From the NCBI RefSeq assembly GCF_000208865.1, contig NC_018390.1, forward strand, positions 5,164,270 through 5,228,269: a stretch of DNA of 64,000 bases, given 5' to 3'. How positions within the stretch are numbered: position 1 is the first letter of the stretch; every line of letters starts with the position of its first letter. The translations under genes were made by a program, and so were the position numbers. Source of the DNA: Neospora caninum Liverpool (taxonomy: Eukaryota; Apicomplexa; Conoidasida; Eucoccidiorida; Sarcocystidae). The notes under the pieces are model-generated. The model ran no database searches, had not been told where the DNA came from, and saw only the letters and a program-made list of their open reading frames with translations. Of the stretch, positions 1-12,993 are shown piece after piece.

Positions 1-2074
1 TCGCCTTCGCCGTACCTTGGAGGTTCGCGAACTGGTCGACGGCCCGCCGATTCACGTGTGAATACGCCTCGAGTTTCTGAAAAGAAAGCGAGAGAAGGAA
101 CGCGCGAATTCTCTGAACGGGTATCTGGGATTCGCTGAGTTCAGCACGACAGCTTCGACGCAAATCGTCTTCCAAAAACAGACTCGGCGCCGGAAAGCCG
201 AGAAGGCCACGGGCGCAGAAACCGACCGCACAGGCCTAACGTTTTCGCTACGTGAAAGGACAGAGAGCAGACAAGGGAACGACTCCCCGTTCCACGCTAT
301 AAAAGCGGATTCCTAGGTTGATACAAAGTGCCTTTTTAAGGAGAGCCACGCCCTCCAGAAAAAGAAAGATGGGCAGAGAGAAAAGAGACGCCCCGTGTGA
401 ACCGCTCGGGCATGCCTCTCGATCTGCTTTGCAGCCAGCGCTACTAGCTCTTTCTCTTTCTCCGGGCGTTGCTCCCTTTCGTCTCTGTCTCTCGGTTCCC
501 CTCTGTCCCTAACCGTGGCGTTCACTTACTTTTTTGACGGCACTGAGCTTGGACGTCAATTCGCGAGAAGAGACCAGTCGTAAGTCCGCGACGTCAGGCG
601 CCGCGGCCGCCGCCGCGCCGGTTGTGGCCAAGAGTGCTTCAGCGTCGTCTTTTGCTCGTCTAAACAAAAACACGAAGCAACGAGACAGCGATGGAGCGAC
701 ATGCACTGAAATGCACTCGACGGACTGCCTCTCAGCCCTACGAGACCGCTCTCTCTTCACAATATATCTGTATCTATCTACATATATAAATAAATAAATA
801 TATAATAAATAAATATATATGTATATATATATATATATATACATACATATGCACCTAGGCAGCCACATGCGTGTAGACGTATGTGCATGTGTGCATGTGC
901 GTTGGAATCGTTGATACGTGACGATGCACACACACACGGCGACAGTGACAGATTCCAAAATGTGTGGCGAGATCGATGGTGTTTTGCACTTGTCGGTAAT
1001 GCATCTTATCTCTATGAATTCTTGCGTGCACTGACAGCGGAGTGTGCGATGTCTCACTGGGCACTTTCCGCCGCGCGCTTGCTCATTTGGAGACTCTTGA
1101 GGGCGTCGTCGATCTGCGCGACTATGCCCTGGCGTTGCTTCTCTGCCAGCGTCAGCTCGCCTTCCTTCTCTTCGAGCTCTTCCTGCAAAAAACAGAGGCC
1201 AGGCGCTCACTGCGGCTCACCGACGAGGGGACTTGAATTTCGTATGAACACGTACTGTACTTGAACAAAAATTTGAAACATCCCTTATATTTCCGCTCGG
1301 CGCTTCGTCGCTCTCTGCTTGAACGCCTTCCGGCGTCAACGAGCCGTCCAGCCCTGAAGTGGCCTCAAAGGGCGCTTTTCATCGAGAAGATTTCTTGGGT
1401 TTTCTGAGGCTTCGCTCGCCCAGGCGGAGGAAGAAAAACGAGCAAGGAAAACAGACACGGAGACAGACGGAGACGCCCCCCCGACGCAGCGGGAGAGAAA
1501 GAGAGAAAGAGAGGAAGAGGAAAAGGGAGATAGAGAAAAAGCGAGAGAGAAAGAGAGAGAGGACAGAGACAGACAGCGAAAGAGAAAGAGAGGAAGAGAG
1601 GAAGAGAGAAAGATGAAACGGGAGATACGCAGGGAAGGACAAGCAGGGAAGAGAGAGTTCGAGGCGAAGGGAACGGCAGACGGCGACGCAGCGAAGGGAG
1701 AAAAAAGATTGAAAAGTGAGTTCCCGGGGGATGACTGCAGCCGTCGGCGCAAAGCAAAGTTCGAGACGCGCGTGAGGGGTTGCGAGAAACGCATTTGTTT
1801 GCTTTCCTACCTCAAGAATACGCAGGCGGCGCCCACACTTGCGGCCAACTTCTTCCTCCTGAAGCGCAACAAAGCGCAAGAATCCGTGGGGCATGAAGCA
1901 GACGCCAGAAGACGTCAAAAGCCCGAAAACACGAGACACAAAAGAGGAAACACAAATGGGCCACACACACGCACATGGGACACACACACACGAATGGGTA
2001 CGCACCAACGGGAAACAGGTGACAGTGCATACATGAGGACACGAATCCATACATCTGCACATCGCTGTATACCA

Positions 2075-2125
<51 letters not shown>

Positions 2126-5100
2126 TATGTGTAGCAGAAGGTACACAAGAGATGTGTGGATGAACTACATCTCGGGGTCTGGGTCTCTTCCTCGAGAAGG
2201 GCAGGGGGTCGCGCGGCGTCTGAACGATGTGTGGGCTGCCTGGGAAAGGCGCGATTTTGCAGAACTTGTCGCACCTGAAGCATGCGCCGACTGACTGCCG
2301 CCAGTTGCTCCTCCACCTCTTTCCGTCTTTCCTGAGCCTCCGACGTGCGGCCGCGCGCCGATTCTCGCTCGAGCTGAAAAGCGCCCCGCGCGAATTCAGA
2401 GACAACAATGAACCCTTCGGAATGGGAGGTGGGAAAGCCAGCAGAACGACACGATACACGGCACACGGAGCGACAGTGCGAGGCCGACGCAGCCGCCCCC
2501 GCAGAGCCGATGCCACGCACTTCATCCACTCGACAAGACGGGCGATAACACGCTTCAGTTTGGTAGTCTCCTGATGTTCGTCTGTACGCATGCCTTGCCT
2601 CACCCTTTCAATTTGTTTTCTCAGGTGGAAGTCGATTTCCGAGGAAGCCTCGCGAACGGCTCTCTCCTTGTGTTCGGCCTCGTCCTTCAGCAGAGCCATC
2701 TCCTTCTCGAGGGCGCGAATCTCTGCGGGTAAACGCGCTGCCTCTTGCTCCTCGGCCGCCGAGAGACCCGACGTAGTGTCTGGCGAGACGCTTTCGCGAC
2801 GAAGGCTGAGAAAAGCAGAGGTCGAGGGGACGACGCATTCTCGGAGGAAGAAACGGAAAAGGCAAAGATCCAAGCTTTCGTGCGGCTTCTCGACTCCGCC
2901 ACCCACGCCGCCGCACTACGCGACGCGCAGCTTGTTGGCGAGTTGCCGAAAATAGAGCGAGAAGAAAAGTACTCTTGACGCAACGGCTGTGTCTTTCTAG
3001 TGGCCGAAATAGAGTACATGCACAGTGCGTGTCCTCGCGCTCTGTTTTTCGTTCCCTACTTCAATCTACCTTCCTCTCAATTCGCTGTACGAAGAGGCCG
3101 TTGCTCCAGCGGCCTTGCTTGTAAGGCCCTTCCGGTCGACCTTTTCCGGTCTTGTGTCTCCCTCGTTTCTGAGTGAAATTTCCCTTTTCCGGTCTTGTGT
3201 CTCCCTCGTTTCTGAGTGAAATTTCCCGTTGCTGTTGTCCAGGAAACGGAGTCGCTTCTCTCTGTTTTACAAACCCTTTCTTTCTTTGGCTGATCCTTTC
3301 GCTTCTCACTTTTGAATCAGAGTCTTGATTCCGTGCACGCGCTGGGAGGCCTGGCGAGCTCCTTCTTCGACCGCTGCGAGGAGGCCTTGTGTCGCTCGGA
3401 GCCGACTGAGAAAAGGCGCGCGGCACATGCGGAACGACATGAACGACAGCCGCAAGCGAGAGGCCGCCAGAGTGAGGGACACACTGCCCAACAACGTCGG
3501 GAGGCGAATTCAGAGAAACGAAAACAGCCAGGCGAGGAACAAAAAATAAAGCAAGGAGAGCAGCGGGGAAGGAAACGACGCGGGCGAAGGAAAGGAGGCA
3601 GCGCGAAGAGGCCCAGAAAACAACGCAAGACGACACGAGCAGGAGAGGCGGGAAGAAGGGAAGCGAGACACGAATAGGAGAGTAGACCAAACTGATTTTA
3701 GTGCTGCAAGAAACCCGAGCAATGGCGGGGAAGCAGCGGCGACTTCGCGATTCAGGCACTCCCCCCCCCCCCTCCCCCCGTGAAACACCATCCATTTGCG
3801 GTCTCTCTGCGGCTTTGCCGGTTCGAAGCCTTTGTTTTCTTTCGTGTCCGGACCGAGGCAAGCTTGCTACACAAGACATCGAAACAAGCACTGTAGAGAC
3901 CAAGAACCGAGCGTCAAGCCATCCCAGCACCACCACACTCCAAGACACTACGCGCGCTTCCCTGCAGACCCCCAGGTTCCCCTGTCTGTAGATCCAGACT
4001 GCCTTCTTCGCGTCTGGCTCTTCGCCCCTTCGCTCCGCCTACAGCATGTCGCCTCTTTTCTGCGCGCTTCGCCTTCTCCGTTTCGTTCCCCTCCGTTTCC
4101 GCTCGCAAAGCTTCTCGCTCACCTCTCCGCTTGTTGCCTGCTAGCCACGGCCTCCTCCAGCGTCGCGTGGCAACGCGCCCGCGCTTCACAGAGGATCTGC
4201 TCCCTCTCGATGAAGGCATCATGTCGCTGCAGCCGCGCGAAAGCGAGAGGACATCCACGAGCGCGTCAAGACGGCACCAAAAGAGGCCCACGGTCACACG
4301 CAAACTGGCATGAGCGCCTCCGTGTTTCTCTCTCGGCCTGCCGAGAAGGCTGAGGTGCACGAAACCACGCAGCTCGACGGAGACGCCAGGGTCGATGCGA
4401 GAGAGGCCGACTGCCCACAGAAAGCGACAGAGAGAAAGCAAAACTCACCCCTTCGACTTCTGCGACGCGCTTTCGCTTCTCCTCGATTTGCCGCGCAAGC
4501 CGTTCGAGCTGGTCCTTTCTCTGCCGCAAACTGCATGCGCACACGAGAGACGCCCGGACAGCTTGCGAGAGAGCGGGAAACGGAGACAGAGAAAAGGCGG
4601 GCGAGACGGAGGCGCGAGGGGACAGACGGACGGAGCAAAGGAGGGACAGGAAGGTTCTCGCGTTTGGGCACCACGGACACAGCGTGCAGAGGTCAGCAGA
4701 TATCGTTCCCGACGATGAATGCCACAGAGCCACGAACACAAGCCGGCGAGCGTCGAAAACCCTTCGCGAGTTCTGCGTCTCGTCCTCCTTCGTCCCGTGT
4801 GCCCCGTCCCTCGTCAGACGCGAGGACGGATCCTGTCGTTTTTTGCCGTGTCTCCGTTTGTCTTACTTGCGATAGGCCTGGAGTTTCCCACAAGGAGGCT
4901 GAGAGCTCCACAGGTCCCGACCGTGATTGTCTTCTGGAGCCGACGCAAGGAAAGGCGCCAGGACGCCGCCGCCTCGGACGACTCCAGAGGCAAACGCGAC
5001 GTCGCCATCCACAGTGACGCAGTCGAGGCCTGGAAATCAAAGAGAGGAGACAAACACGACACACAAAAGTGGAAGACGGAAACACAGGGGGCGAGAGGGA

Positions 5101-8100
5101 GAACAAGGGAAAAACCAGGAGAACGGGAGGCGGAAGCGGAGAGACAAGACCGAGGGCGAACGCGATGTGGCAGGGAGGAGACACACTCCGAGGGCGAGGG
5201 GGTAGAGACAAAAGTGGAGACTGCTGCCTTCGAGGGGGACACGACCGTGTTTTAAAGGGAGACACACACGACTGCTTCATATGTCAGCGTGCTTTTGCAG
5301 TTCTTCCACTTTCCCCATTCTGTGGTTAATTGAGTCACCGCCGCGTTTTCGCACCTTTGTCGTGAAGGCTGGGGACTAGCCCGTCGTCCGTCGCCGCGAG
5401 AGAAGGCACCAAAACCGCGCGTCCCAAGACACTCCGAAGATAAGCCGACACCAACTCGGTGGGGCCATCCCCGCGTGGTTCATCGTCGGAGCATGACGCA
5501 GAGGACGAAGAAGGGAACTGAATGTCCACGCACTGGCGAAAGAACAGAAACAGCAGAAGGGGAAGGAATTCGAAAAGAGGGAGGAGATGGCGGAGAGAGA
5601 TAGAGGCGGGAAGGAATAAAGGAGAAAGGAGTGCAGGGAGAAAAGAGTATAGAAGCGGCGAGAAAGGGAGGAAGAGATAGAGACTAAGACGAATCGAGAC
5701 ACGAGGACCGAGAGCCGAGGAAGAAGAGGAAGGCGGGGAGAGGACGAAGAAGACTCAGAAGATAGACGAGGACCAAGCGGGAAGACCGAAAACAGAGAAG
5801 CGGACGAAGAGTTGCAATGAAGAGAACAAACGAGTAGTCTGGAGTGCCGAGGGACAGCGGAACGGAAACACCTTGAGACGGCATCGCCCGTGCAAAGAAA
5901 CGCGAGTTCGCCAACCGTTTCAGCACGTTTTGGTGTGTGAGCCTTTCTCTCGGCCCTTGCCGTCTGTACGTGGCTCTGTTCTTTCGTCGCGCTCCGCGTC
6001 GTCCCTTCCGTTTTCCGTTTCTCGGAGCAGTTCCCGAAACCCTCTTTTCCTGTTGTGTGCGCCGCCGAGCCCACCGGTCGTCGTCAGCCGGCGCTCCTCG
6101 GGCCTTTTCGTTTCCGCGCCTGGACCGCGGCGACTTGCCTCATCCCCATCCGTTTCTACTTCTCTTCCACTAAACACCTTGTGTGAGGTCCTAACAACCC
6201 TACGCAGGTATCCGCATCAGCCGTGGCTGTCTCCCCCACTCCTTAGGTTGGGGCGTGGTTTGACGTTTTTGCCGCTCTCCTTACCTCGACGACGGGCATG
6301 CATTTGCCTTCTTCTGCGAGTGTGCGAATCCACTTCCGTCGCGCTTTGCTGCGCGCCTGTTCTTCTTTCTGTCTTTGCACCTGGGCCACTTCCTTCAGGG
6401 GCACAACGGTGATGCTGACACTCGGTTTTCCGTCCGACAGGCCTTTCTCTTCGCGTCGCCGCTCGTCCCCTTCGTTATCCCGGCTTCTTCGGCCGAACAA
6501 GGAGGACGCGCACGACCGCGTCTTGCGATTTTTCAAGAACGTCAAAAGCTCCTCGGCGGCGCGCGTGTCCGGAACCACAAACGCCGTCAGTGCGTGCGCG
6601 GCAACGGCCTCGACGGCCCGCCGGTACTCCGAGGCGACCTACAGAGACAGCGAGGAGAGCGAAACGCGAAAAGAAAGGCGATGCATCCGCGACACACACA
6701 CCCAGAGACGCGAACGCAAAAAACGAGAAAAAACATCGAAAGACAAACAGATCAATCTACCAAAGTGACAGAGAGACGGATATCCATATACCCAGCTGCG
6801 AAACACAAATGTACATCCACACACATGTATACCTACATATGTATACATCTATGTATTTGTGTAGAGAGCTGTTATTCCTTAACGTAGTTCACGTGTTTGT
6901 TTTTTATTCGGTTTTGGGCTGCCTGTGTACGCCCACGAAGGCCCCCGCTGACTGACGTCGATGAAATCGAGGAGCATGCCTGCGGGCACTGGGAGCGCTG
7001 AAGTCTCCTCGCCACTGTTCTCCCCAGCCGAAGGCCCAGAGCCGGGGGCGTGCGACGCCTCCTGGGGAGAATCCTCCGGCGGGCGACCAGCCCATCCCCT
7101 GCTGCGCGCAAAGGCAAGCGCGGCCTGCAAACCTTCGCGGACATCCGTCCGGAACTGGTGCCAAAAGCGATCTGCATGCACACGAAAGCCGAGAGCGCGA
7201 CGTGAGAGACAAGCGACAAAAGGGGGAAAAGGCCGAGGAATCGGTGGGGGCGACAGCCAAGAGACACACGAAAGCCACACAGGACGCGCGGAGGAAAGAC
7301 AGAAGAACAGAAATCGAAGAGGAAACAGAGAGGCCAAGACATGGCGAAGGCGCAGAGATGCATGCGAAGGCGAAAGAAGAAAGCAGACGACAGGCAGGCC
7401 CAACAGATCGGGTGTGTGACTCGGAGGGGCAAAGCGAATAGGACTTGTACCTCGCCAACGGCGACCGACCGCGCACCTTCCGAACTCTCCAGAGCGTCTT
7501 TCGCCACTGTGTGCTCCTGAAGCAACTCGCCCAGCTGAGCCTGCTGCGTGCGAAGCTCCTCCAGCGCTTCCTCAAAGGCCTAGAAAGACACACACAACAG
7601 TCGCTCCACGTTTCCTCCCTTTGGCACGCACTCTCCCTGACCCGATTAGTTCTGTCGTCAAACATATGCATATATATACATACATATATATACAGAAACA
7701 CATTGATTGACGGATAGGTTGATTGATAGATAGACACATAGATAGATCTAGACAGATACACTTGCAAAGATGCATGCTTATCTGGTTATCTGACTCCATA
7801 GTGTATAGGTGTCAGTCCAGGGTGTGCGTCGTGTTCGGATTTCGTGGTTCTTCAGTATCCACCTGTGTAAGTGTGTGTGTGTGTGTGTGTATTCAGACGT
7901 GTGTGTGCCTATTTGAGTCGCCTGGTAGATCTATCGGATCGTCTTCTGTTTTCGCCTCTCCTCAATTGTCAGCTTCGCGTGCCTTTGCTCCCACCTTGCT
8001 GAGCTCTCGCTGCGCGGCTTCTGTCTCCCTCAGCTCCTGGCCGGCTCTCGCCTGCGCCTGCTGGGAAGCGTCGCGTTCTGCTTCAAGTTCTGTTCTCTCG

Positions 8101-11100
8101 TGCGTTAACGCTTCGATCTGAAAGGGACACAGGAGAACGGGACACCACCGCAGAACAGGGGAGTCATGAGTCGACAAAGCGGCAGAGCCGGCGAGGCCGC
8201 ATTGCCGCGCCGCATGCAGACAAACAAGGCGACGAGGGACAGCCGACACACAGCCTGCTAAACGCGCGATCGCCTCCTGCCCCTATCGCTCCTTCTGCGT
8301 GATTCCGAGACGAAAAAAAGGCGCCAGTCCGTACCTCTTCACGCCCCGCTCTCGCGCTCGGGCGGTCGCTTGTCTCTGGCTGAGCCTCACCTTCGCTTTG
8401 AACGTTTTGATCATTTCTGTCTCCTCTTTGCCGAGGTGTTCGGCCTGCTGGATCTCGCGTTGCACGTCGGCGTCGGAACAGAACGGCGTCTCCTTTGCTC
8501 CTCCGGCAGGCCCCGTCGGTTTGCGTTTCCGAGACGAATCCCGCCGTGCGTCGCATGAAGTCGCCTCGCCTCCGAGGCGCGCGGCGAGGATGCCACGCCT
8601 GCACTGCAAGGTGGTCAGCCGCTGCTGCGCCTGCAGACCACACAACGACGAGACGGCCAAGAGGAAAGCGAACACAAAAAAGTGAGAAAAGAAGAACGGG
8701 AGGCAAGAAGGAAGAATGAGAGAAACAAGCGGAAAGACTCGTGGCCTGGAACACGAATGAAGAGCACGAGGAGGGACGGTGCGCAAAACGAAAAGGATGA
8801 GCAAAGAGAGGCTTGGAAAGCGCATGCTAGAGAGGAGACTGGCCCACCTTTTGGAGTCGCTCTTGGGTCTCTTGATACTTTTTCTGGGTCGCCTCGAGAG
8901 ACGGGCGAAGTTCGTCTGTGAGCTTGGTTTCTGAAGATGTCGGAGCAAGGAAACAAGACATCCGTTCACGCACCACTGTCCCTGTCCGCTTGCTTTAGGC
9001 TCCGCTACACATACATGCCTCTTGCGGACGCGACTGTTTTTCCTCTTTGTCTTCGTCTCGCTTCACGCCCGCCTTTTCACGGCCCTGGAGCACTTCCGTG
9101 TGTACCGCCAGAGGCGTCTTCTACCCAGGCGCGAAACTTCCGTTCCCGTTCTTCCACTCTCTCTGCTTGCTCCGCAGCGTTTCGCCTCTCGGCTACCTCG
9201 AGAGACGACCGCCCCGCCTCCCTTTTTTTGTCCTTGGCTTCTCATCGTCTTCCCGTCTCTTCATTCGCGGATCAACAGCCACGTCACGCAGGCACATGAA
9301 CCTCCGCTGCCCCATGCTGCTGGCTCTTCTCTCCGCGCACGCGTCTCTCCGTATACGTAACGCCTCGCATCCTCGCGCGAGGTGCTCGTGTCTTCTGTTG
9401 ACCGTGTTTCCTTCCCGTCCATGCGGGCTCTTCTGGTCCTTGTTCCGTCTGCGCTGCTGTCTCCCGGACTTACCCGCGACTTGCAGCTGCGCCGTCAGTT
9501 GCTGGAGCTGCTCCTCGCGCTCCCCGTCGCCTTTCGCCGCTGCGCCTTCCTTCTTCTCCCACAAGTCCACTTCAAGCCTCAGCTTCTCTTCTTCCGCACG
9601 CAGTTCCGTTTGCGCATTCGCCGCCTCGTCGCGCACAGCTGCTTGCCGGGCGAGTTGCGTCTTCAGCAGTTCGTGTTGCTTCTCCAGCTCTTCCCGGAGA
9701 CTCTCAGCGCCTTCCAAGCGCTCCTCGAGAGCTTCAATCCGCGTCATCTGCTCCGCGCACGACCGCGCATGCGTCTCCAGACAGCTCGAGGCTTCGCGCC
9801 ACGCCACTTCTGAAGAAGGAATGAAAATATGGGGCCGAGTACCCGCCACACTGAGTCGCGGGACACACGTGGGCGGCGTGACCGAGAGACAAAGAGACCG
9901 ACAGAGAACACGGAGAGCACGAGAGAGAAAGCGATCACACGGCAGACAGATTCTCACAGCGAGGGAGAGCCCTGTGTCACGAGAACGGCTCGAGGAATGC
10001 AAGGATGTCGCTGGTCCCTCTGCCGTCTGTTTCCGTCGCTCTGCTGTCTGCCTTCCTGGCGTCGTGTTTGGTCCTACCAGCGAGAACATAGTCGATTTTC
10101 TCTTTCTGCTCCTCGAGGTGGACGCACTCCTTGAGCTCTCGCCTTTCACTCGCCATCTCCGCGAGTTTCTCGCCGATTTCCTTCACCTGCGTCTCGATGC
10201 GTCCAGCCTCCGTCGCGCCCACGCGAATGAGCGTCTCGATTTCCCGCGTTTTTGTGTCGAACGACGCCCCCCCGGCGACGTGCTGAATCAGCGCGAGTCG
10301 CTCCGCTGCGGACTGAAGCGCGATTTGGACGATCCGCCCTTGTTGAATGAAATAGGCAGTTGACGTCGAGGCGATCGATGCGGCGGGGCCAGCGCGACCT
10401 CTGCAAAGGACAAACCGTCCGGAGGAGAGAGAAGGAACCCGAGAAAAAAGAGATGGAAGCACACGAGAAGGACACCACTCGGTCTCAAGGACAGAGAGAT
10501 TCCAGAGGAAGAGAACGGCAGTCTGGTTGGAGCAGCCAGGCGCCACTCGATGCCACTCCCCTGCTCTCTCGAGGTTTACGGGCGCCAGGCGCTCTTTTTT
10601 CTCTTTTCCTGGGCGTGTCGCCTGCTGCCGCTCCCTTCTTTTGCGGGGTAGGCAGGCCGTCTGCTCCCCGCGTTTTCCTCCTCGCTCCGCCTCACTTACC
10701 GCGCAAAGCCGGCGCACTCCAGCAGCTGCTGGAGACCAGACTTGCTGCGCAAAAGACAAGAGAGCAGAGACACGCGATTCGGTTTGTCAGCGGACGTGGC
10801 GCACGACCTTTCTGGAAACGAAACAGAGGGCTCAAAAACGCGAGGCAACAAGACAGACCACACTGAAGACGCGCAGTACAGTGGACGGAAAGAGGATGGA
10901 GAGTTTTCCTGCAGAGGAGGAACGCGAGGGGAAGGAGCACAAGGGAGGGACGCAGTGGAAACAGTACCTGACGCGTTTGCCCTGGACGAAGCTGTCGTCC
11001 GTTGTGGCGCTGAAGACCCGGCGAATCTGTACCTCGTCGGCATCGTACTGAAACGGGAGTTTTGAAAAAACAGAGCCAGCCACACGGGACACCGAAGCCT

Positions 11101-11500
11101 ACGCTGAACCAACAGTGAAATGGACTGCAGCCTACGAGCAAACATGAATACCGGTAGATTACCGAAATCCCACACGTCTCTAGCTGTCTTTGGCTGTCTT
11201 TAGCTGTCCATTGGGCCTTCCGCCGATTCAAGAGGACAGCCCACAGACGAGGCAGAGTGCTCGATGCGGCGACGCATGGCGGAGGGAGAGTGGGCGACAC
11301 CCGCTGGGCGAGCTCGGCTGACTGTGCCGTCGAAAGCCACAGATCGGTGAATCGAGGAACGCTCGTTTTTGCATGCAGGGTCAGTGCACAGACTGCCCAC
11401 GGTCGGCAGCACACACGAGGGGCACAGACATGCCCGCTCCCAACAAAAACTTGAGTGTAGAGAAAGGGTGGGATATATATATATATATATGTATATACAG

Positions 11501-11531
<31 letters not shown>

Positions 11532-12993
11532 CATATGCATATACACATGTATATATAAATATATACAAGTATATCTATCTCCGATCGCACCAGTTGGAGA
11601 AGAACGCCGCCAGCCTGCGAGCGCACATTGTGTGACACAGGTTTGGCGCAGGACGGAGAGACCACAAACGGAAAAGCCGCGAAGGGAATGTCGGCCTACC
11701 ATACAGAGCCGTCGATCCGCGTTGGAGAGCAGGACTTCCACAGAACCATCCGGAACGCGTTCGTTTACTCCTTCCTGAGACAGAGAAAAGAGGTGAAGCC
11801 GGTTAAAGGCATCAAACCGAGCATGCGGACGGCTGCATGCGTCGACACCTCTGCATGCCGGTGTGCTAATCGCGTGCACTCCTGTCGGAATTCGTCCAAG
11901 GGCAAGGCCAGGCAACAGCGACTGCTTGCTTCTGTAAATCTACTGGCATGCACGTGCCGAGAAAGACGGAAACATATAAACAAAGGTTAACAGAGAGACA
12001 CAGCGATACAGAGAGGTACACGCCTCTTTGCGTGACTCTGTGCCTATATATACATATATATATGTAAACGCATCTGAAAGTGTGCACAGATGTGTCTGAT
12101 GTGTGTTGTGTTGCGGTATCGATTTACAAGGGCACGTGAGCGCGCCCCTTGGAGTCTTCGGAAGGCGCCGATGAGTCTCCCTTCTTTTGAGACTCACGTG
12201 CAAGAGCATGCGCCTCTCCGCCGAGGAATGGCCGCCCTCGCCTAGCGCGAAGGCAATCGCGAGCAAAACGTTCGACTTTCCACTGCCATTGGTCCCGACT
12301 GGAGAGAAAACCACAAACGCCAAAAGAGTGACATATAAATAGGCATATACCCGTATATATGGAACTAAATGAATATATATGTAAATATATGAGTATATAT
12401 TCATGCATATGAATATATATGTAAATACATGAGTATATGAATATATATGTAGATGTATGGATACGTATATATATATATATACATATATATGCAAATACGC
12501 ATATACATCTATACGCGTATACGAGAAAATATGTGAACTATAAAAGTATATGTAGATGTATATCCTTATATATGGATATATGTTCCACGCATAAATGTTT
12601 TTCTGACCCTTTGTCTTGCCCGGTCGCCTCTACAGCGGCAAAGGGTTGTAGATTAAAACCTCGGTTTTACTAGCCCAGTATCTCTCTTTACAACGGAAGG
12701 CGTTCGTTGGTTTTCGAAAGACAAAAGGGTAAAGCAGGCGAGACGCGCGAAGAAAAAGTGGAGGGAACAAAGCGCGGACCGTCGAACGAAGCGACCGTGA
12801 AAAGGCTACGCTGGAAAGAGCAACCTGGAAGGACGGTACAATATCCCCGAGACGAGACAGCGTCTCTGGTCCACGTCTGTCCTTCATCCGAGTTCTGAGA
12901 CCTACCAATGCAGTTATAGCCGGGAGAAAACCGGATAGTCGTCGAATGGCGGTATGTGCGGAAACCGCGAATTGTCACCTCCTTGATGTACAT
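1..12993 (-). CDS. SMC3: SMC3, cohesin ATPase subunit (25 exons, C-terminus beyond left edge)
   Basis: Cohesin core ATPase that pairs with SMC1 to hold sister chromatids. Exons: 12993-12906, 12298-12198, 11774-11700, 11047-10968, 10744-10700, 10400-10078, 9809-9474, 9192-9106, 8930-8848, 8630-8391, 8117-7995, 7579-7477, 7171-6957, 6638-6285, 5532-5355, 5029-4867, 4530-4449, 4226-4123, 3405-3310, 2805-2604, 2373-2275, 1858-1811, 1182-1058, 659-530, 76-16; about 1180 residues. All junctions stay in phase. The start MYIKEVTIRGF is typical of SMC3 and is split by an intron just before Walker A (GTNGSGKS). The Q-loop region reads FIQQGRI. Two coiled coils flank a hinge (about residues 560-870) that ends GDVAFASGVVRGGG. 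The last in-window exon, YSHVNRRAVDQF, matches the SMC3-specific motif before the C-terminal head. The LSGGQ signature and Walker B lie outside the window. One donor (end of exon 12) was chosen by phase. Family assignment is secure; individual boundaries may shift by a few bases. Confidence 0.94.
2079..2122. repeat. (TA)n tract in an SMC3 intron
   Basis: An uninterrupted TA dinucleotide run of 22 units in the intron between SMC3 exons 2373-2275 and 1858-1811. A similar but interrupted AT-rich stretch lies at 761-850 in the intron after the exon ending at 1058. Confidence 0.95.
3142..3227. repeat. 43-bp exact tandem duplication in an SMC3 intron
   Basis: Two identical 43-bp units, 3142-3184 and 3185-3227, beginning TTTTCCGGTCTTGTGTCTCC. 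They lie in the SMC3 intron between exons 3405-3310 and 2805-2604. The exact identity suggests a recent duplication. Confidence 0.95.
11471..11580. repeat. TA-rich microsatellite in an SMC3 intron
   Basis: Interrupted TATATA/CATATA repeats in the intron between SMC3 exons 11774-11700 and 11047-10968. Confidence 0.9.
12340..12590. repeat. TA-rich microsatellite in SMC3 intron 1
   Basis: About 250 bp of interrupted TATATG/TACATA repeats in the first SMC3 intron (12905-12299), which splits the Walker A codons from the start exon. Confidence 0.9.

Noticed and set aside
761..850. AT-rich stretch considered as a possible origin or centromere-like element
   Set aside because: It is a short microsatellite inside an SMC3 intron, like many others in the window.
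7449..7477. Alternative donor GAG/GTACAAG for SMC3 exon 12
   Set aside because: It would put the next exon out of the hinge frame. The upstream donor GAAG/GTGCGC keeps phase and restores a hinge-like sequence.
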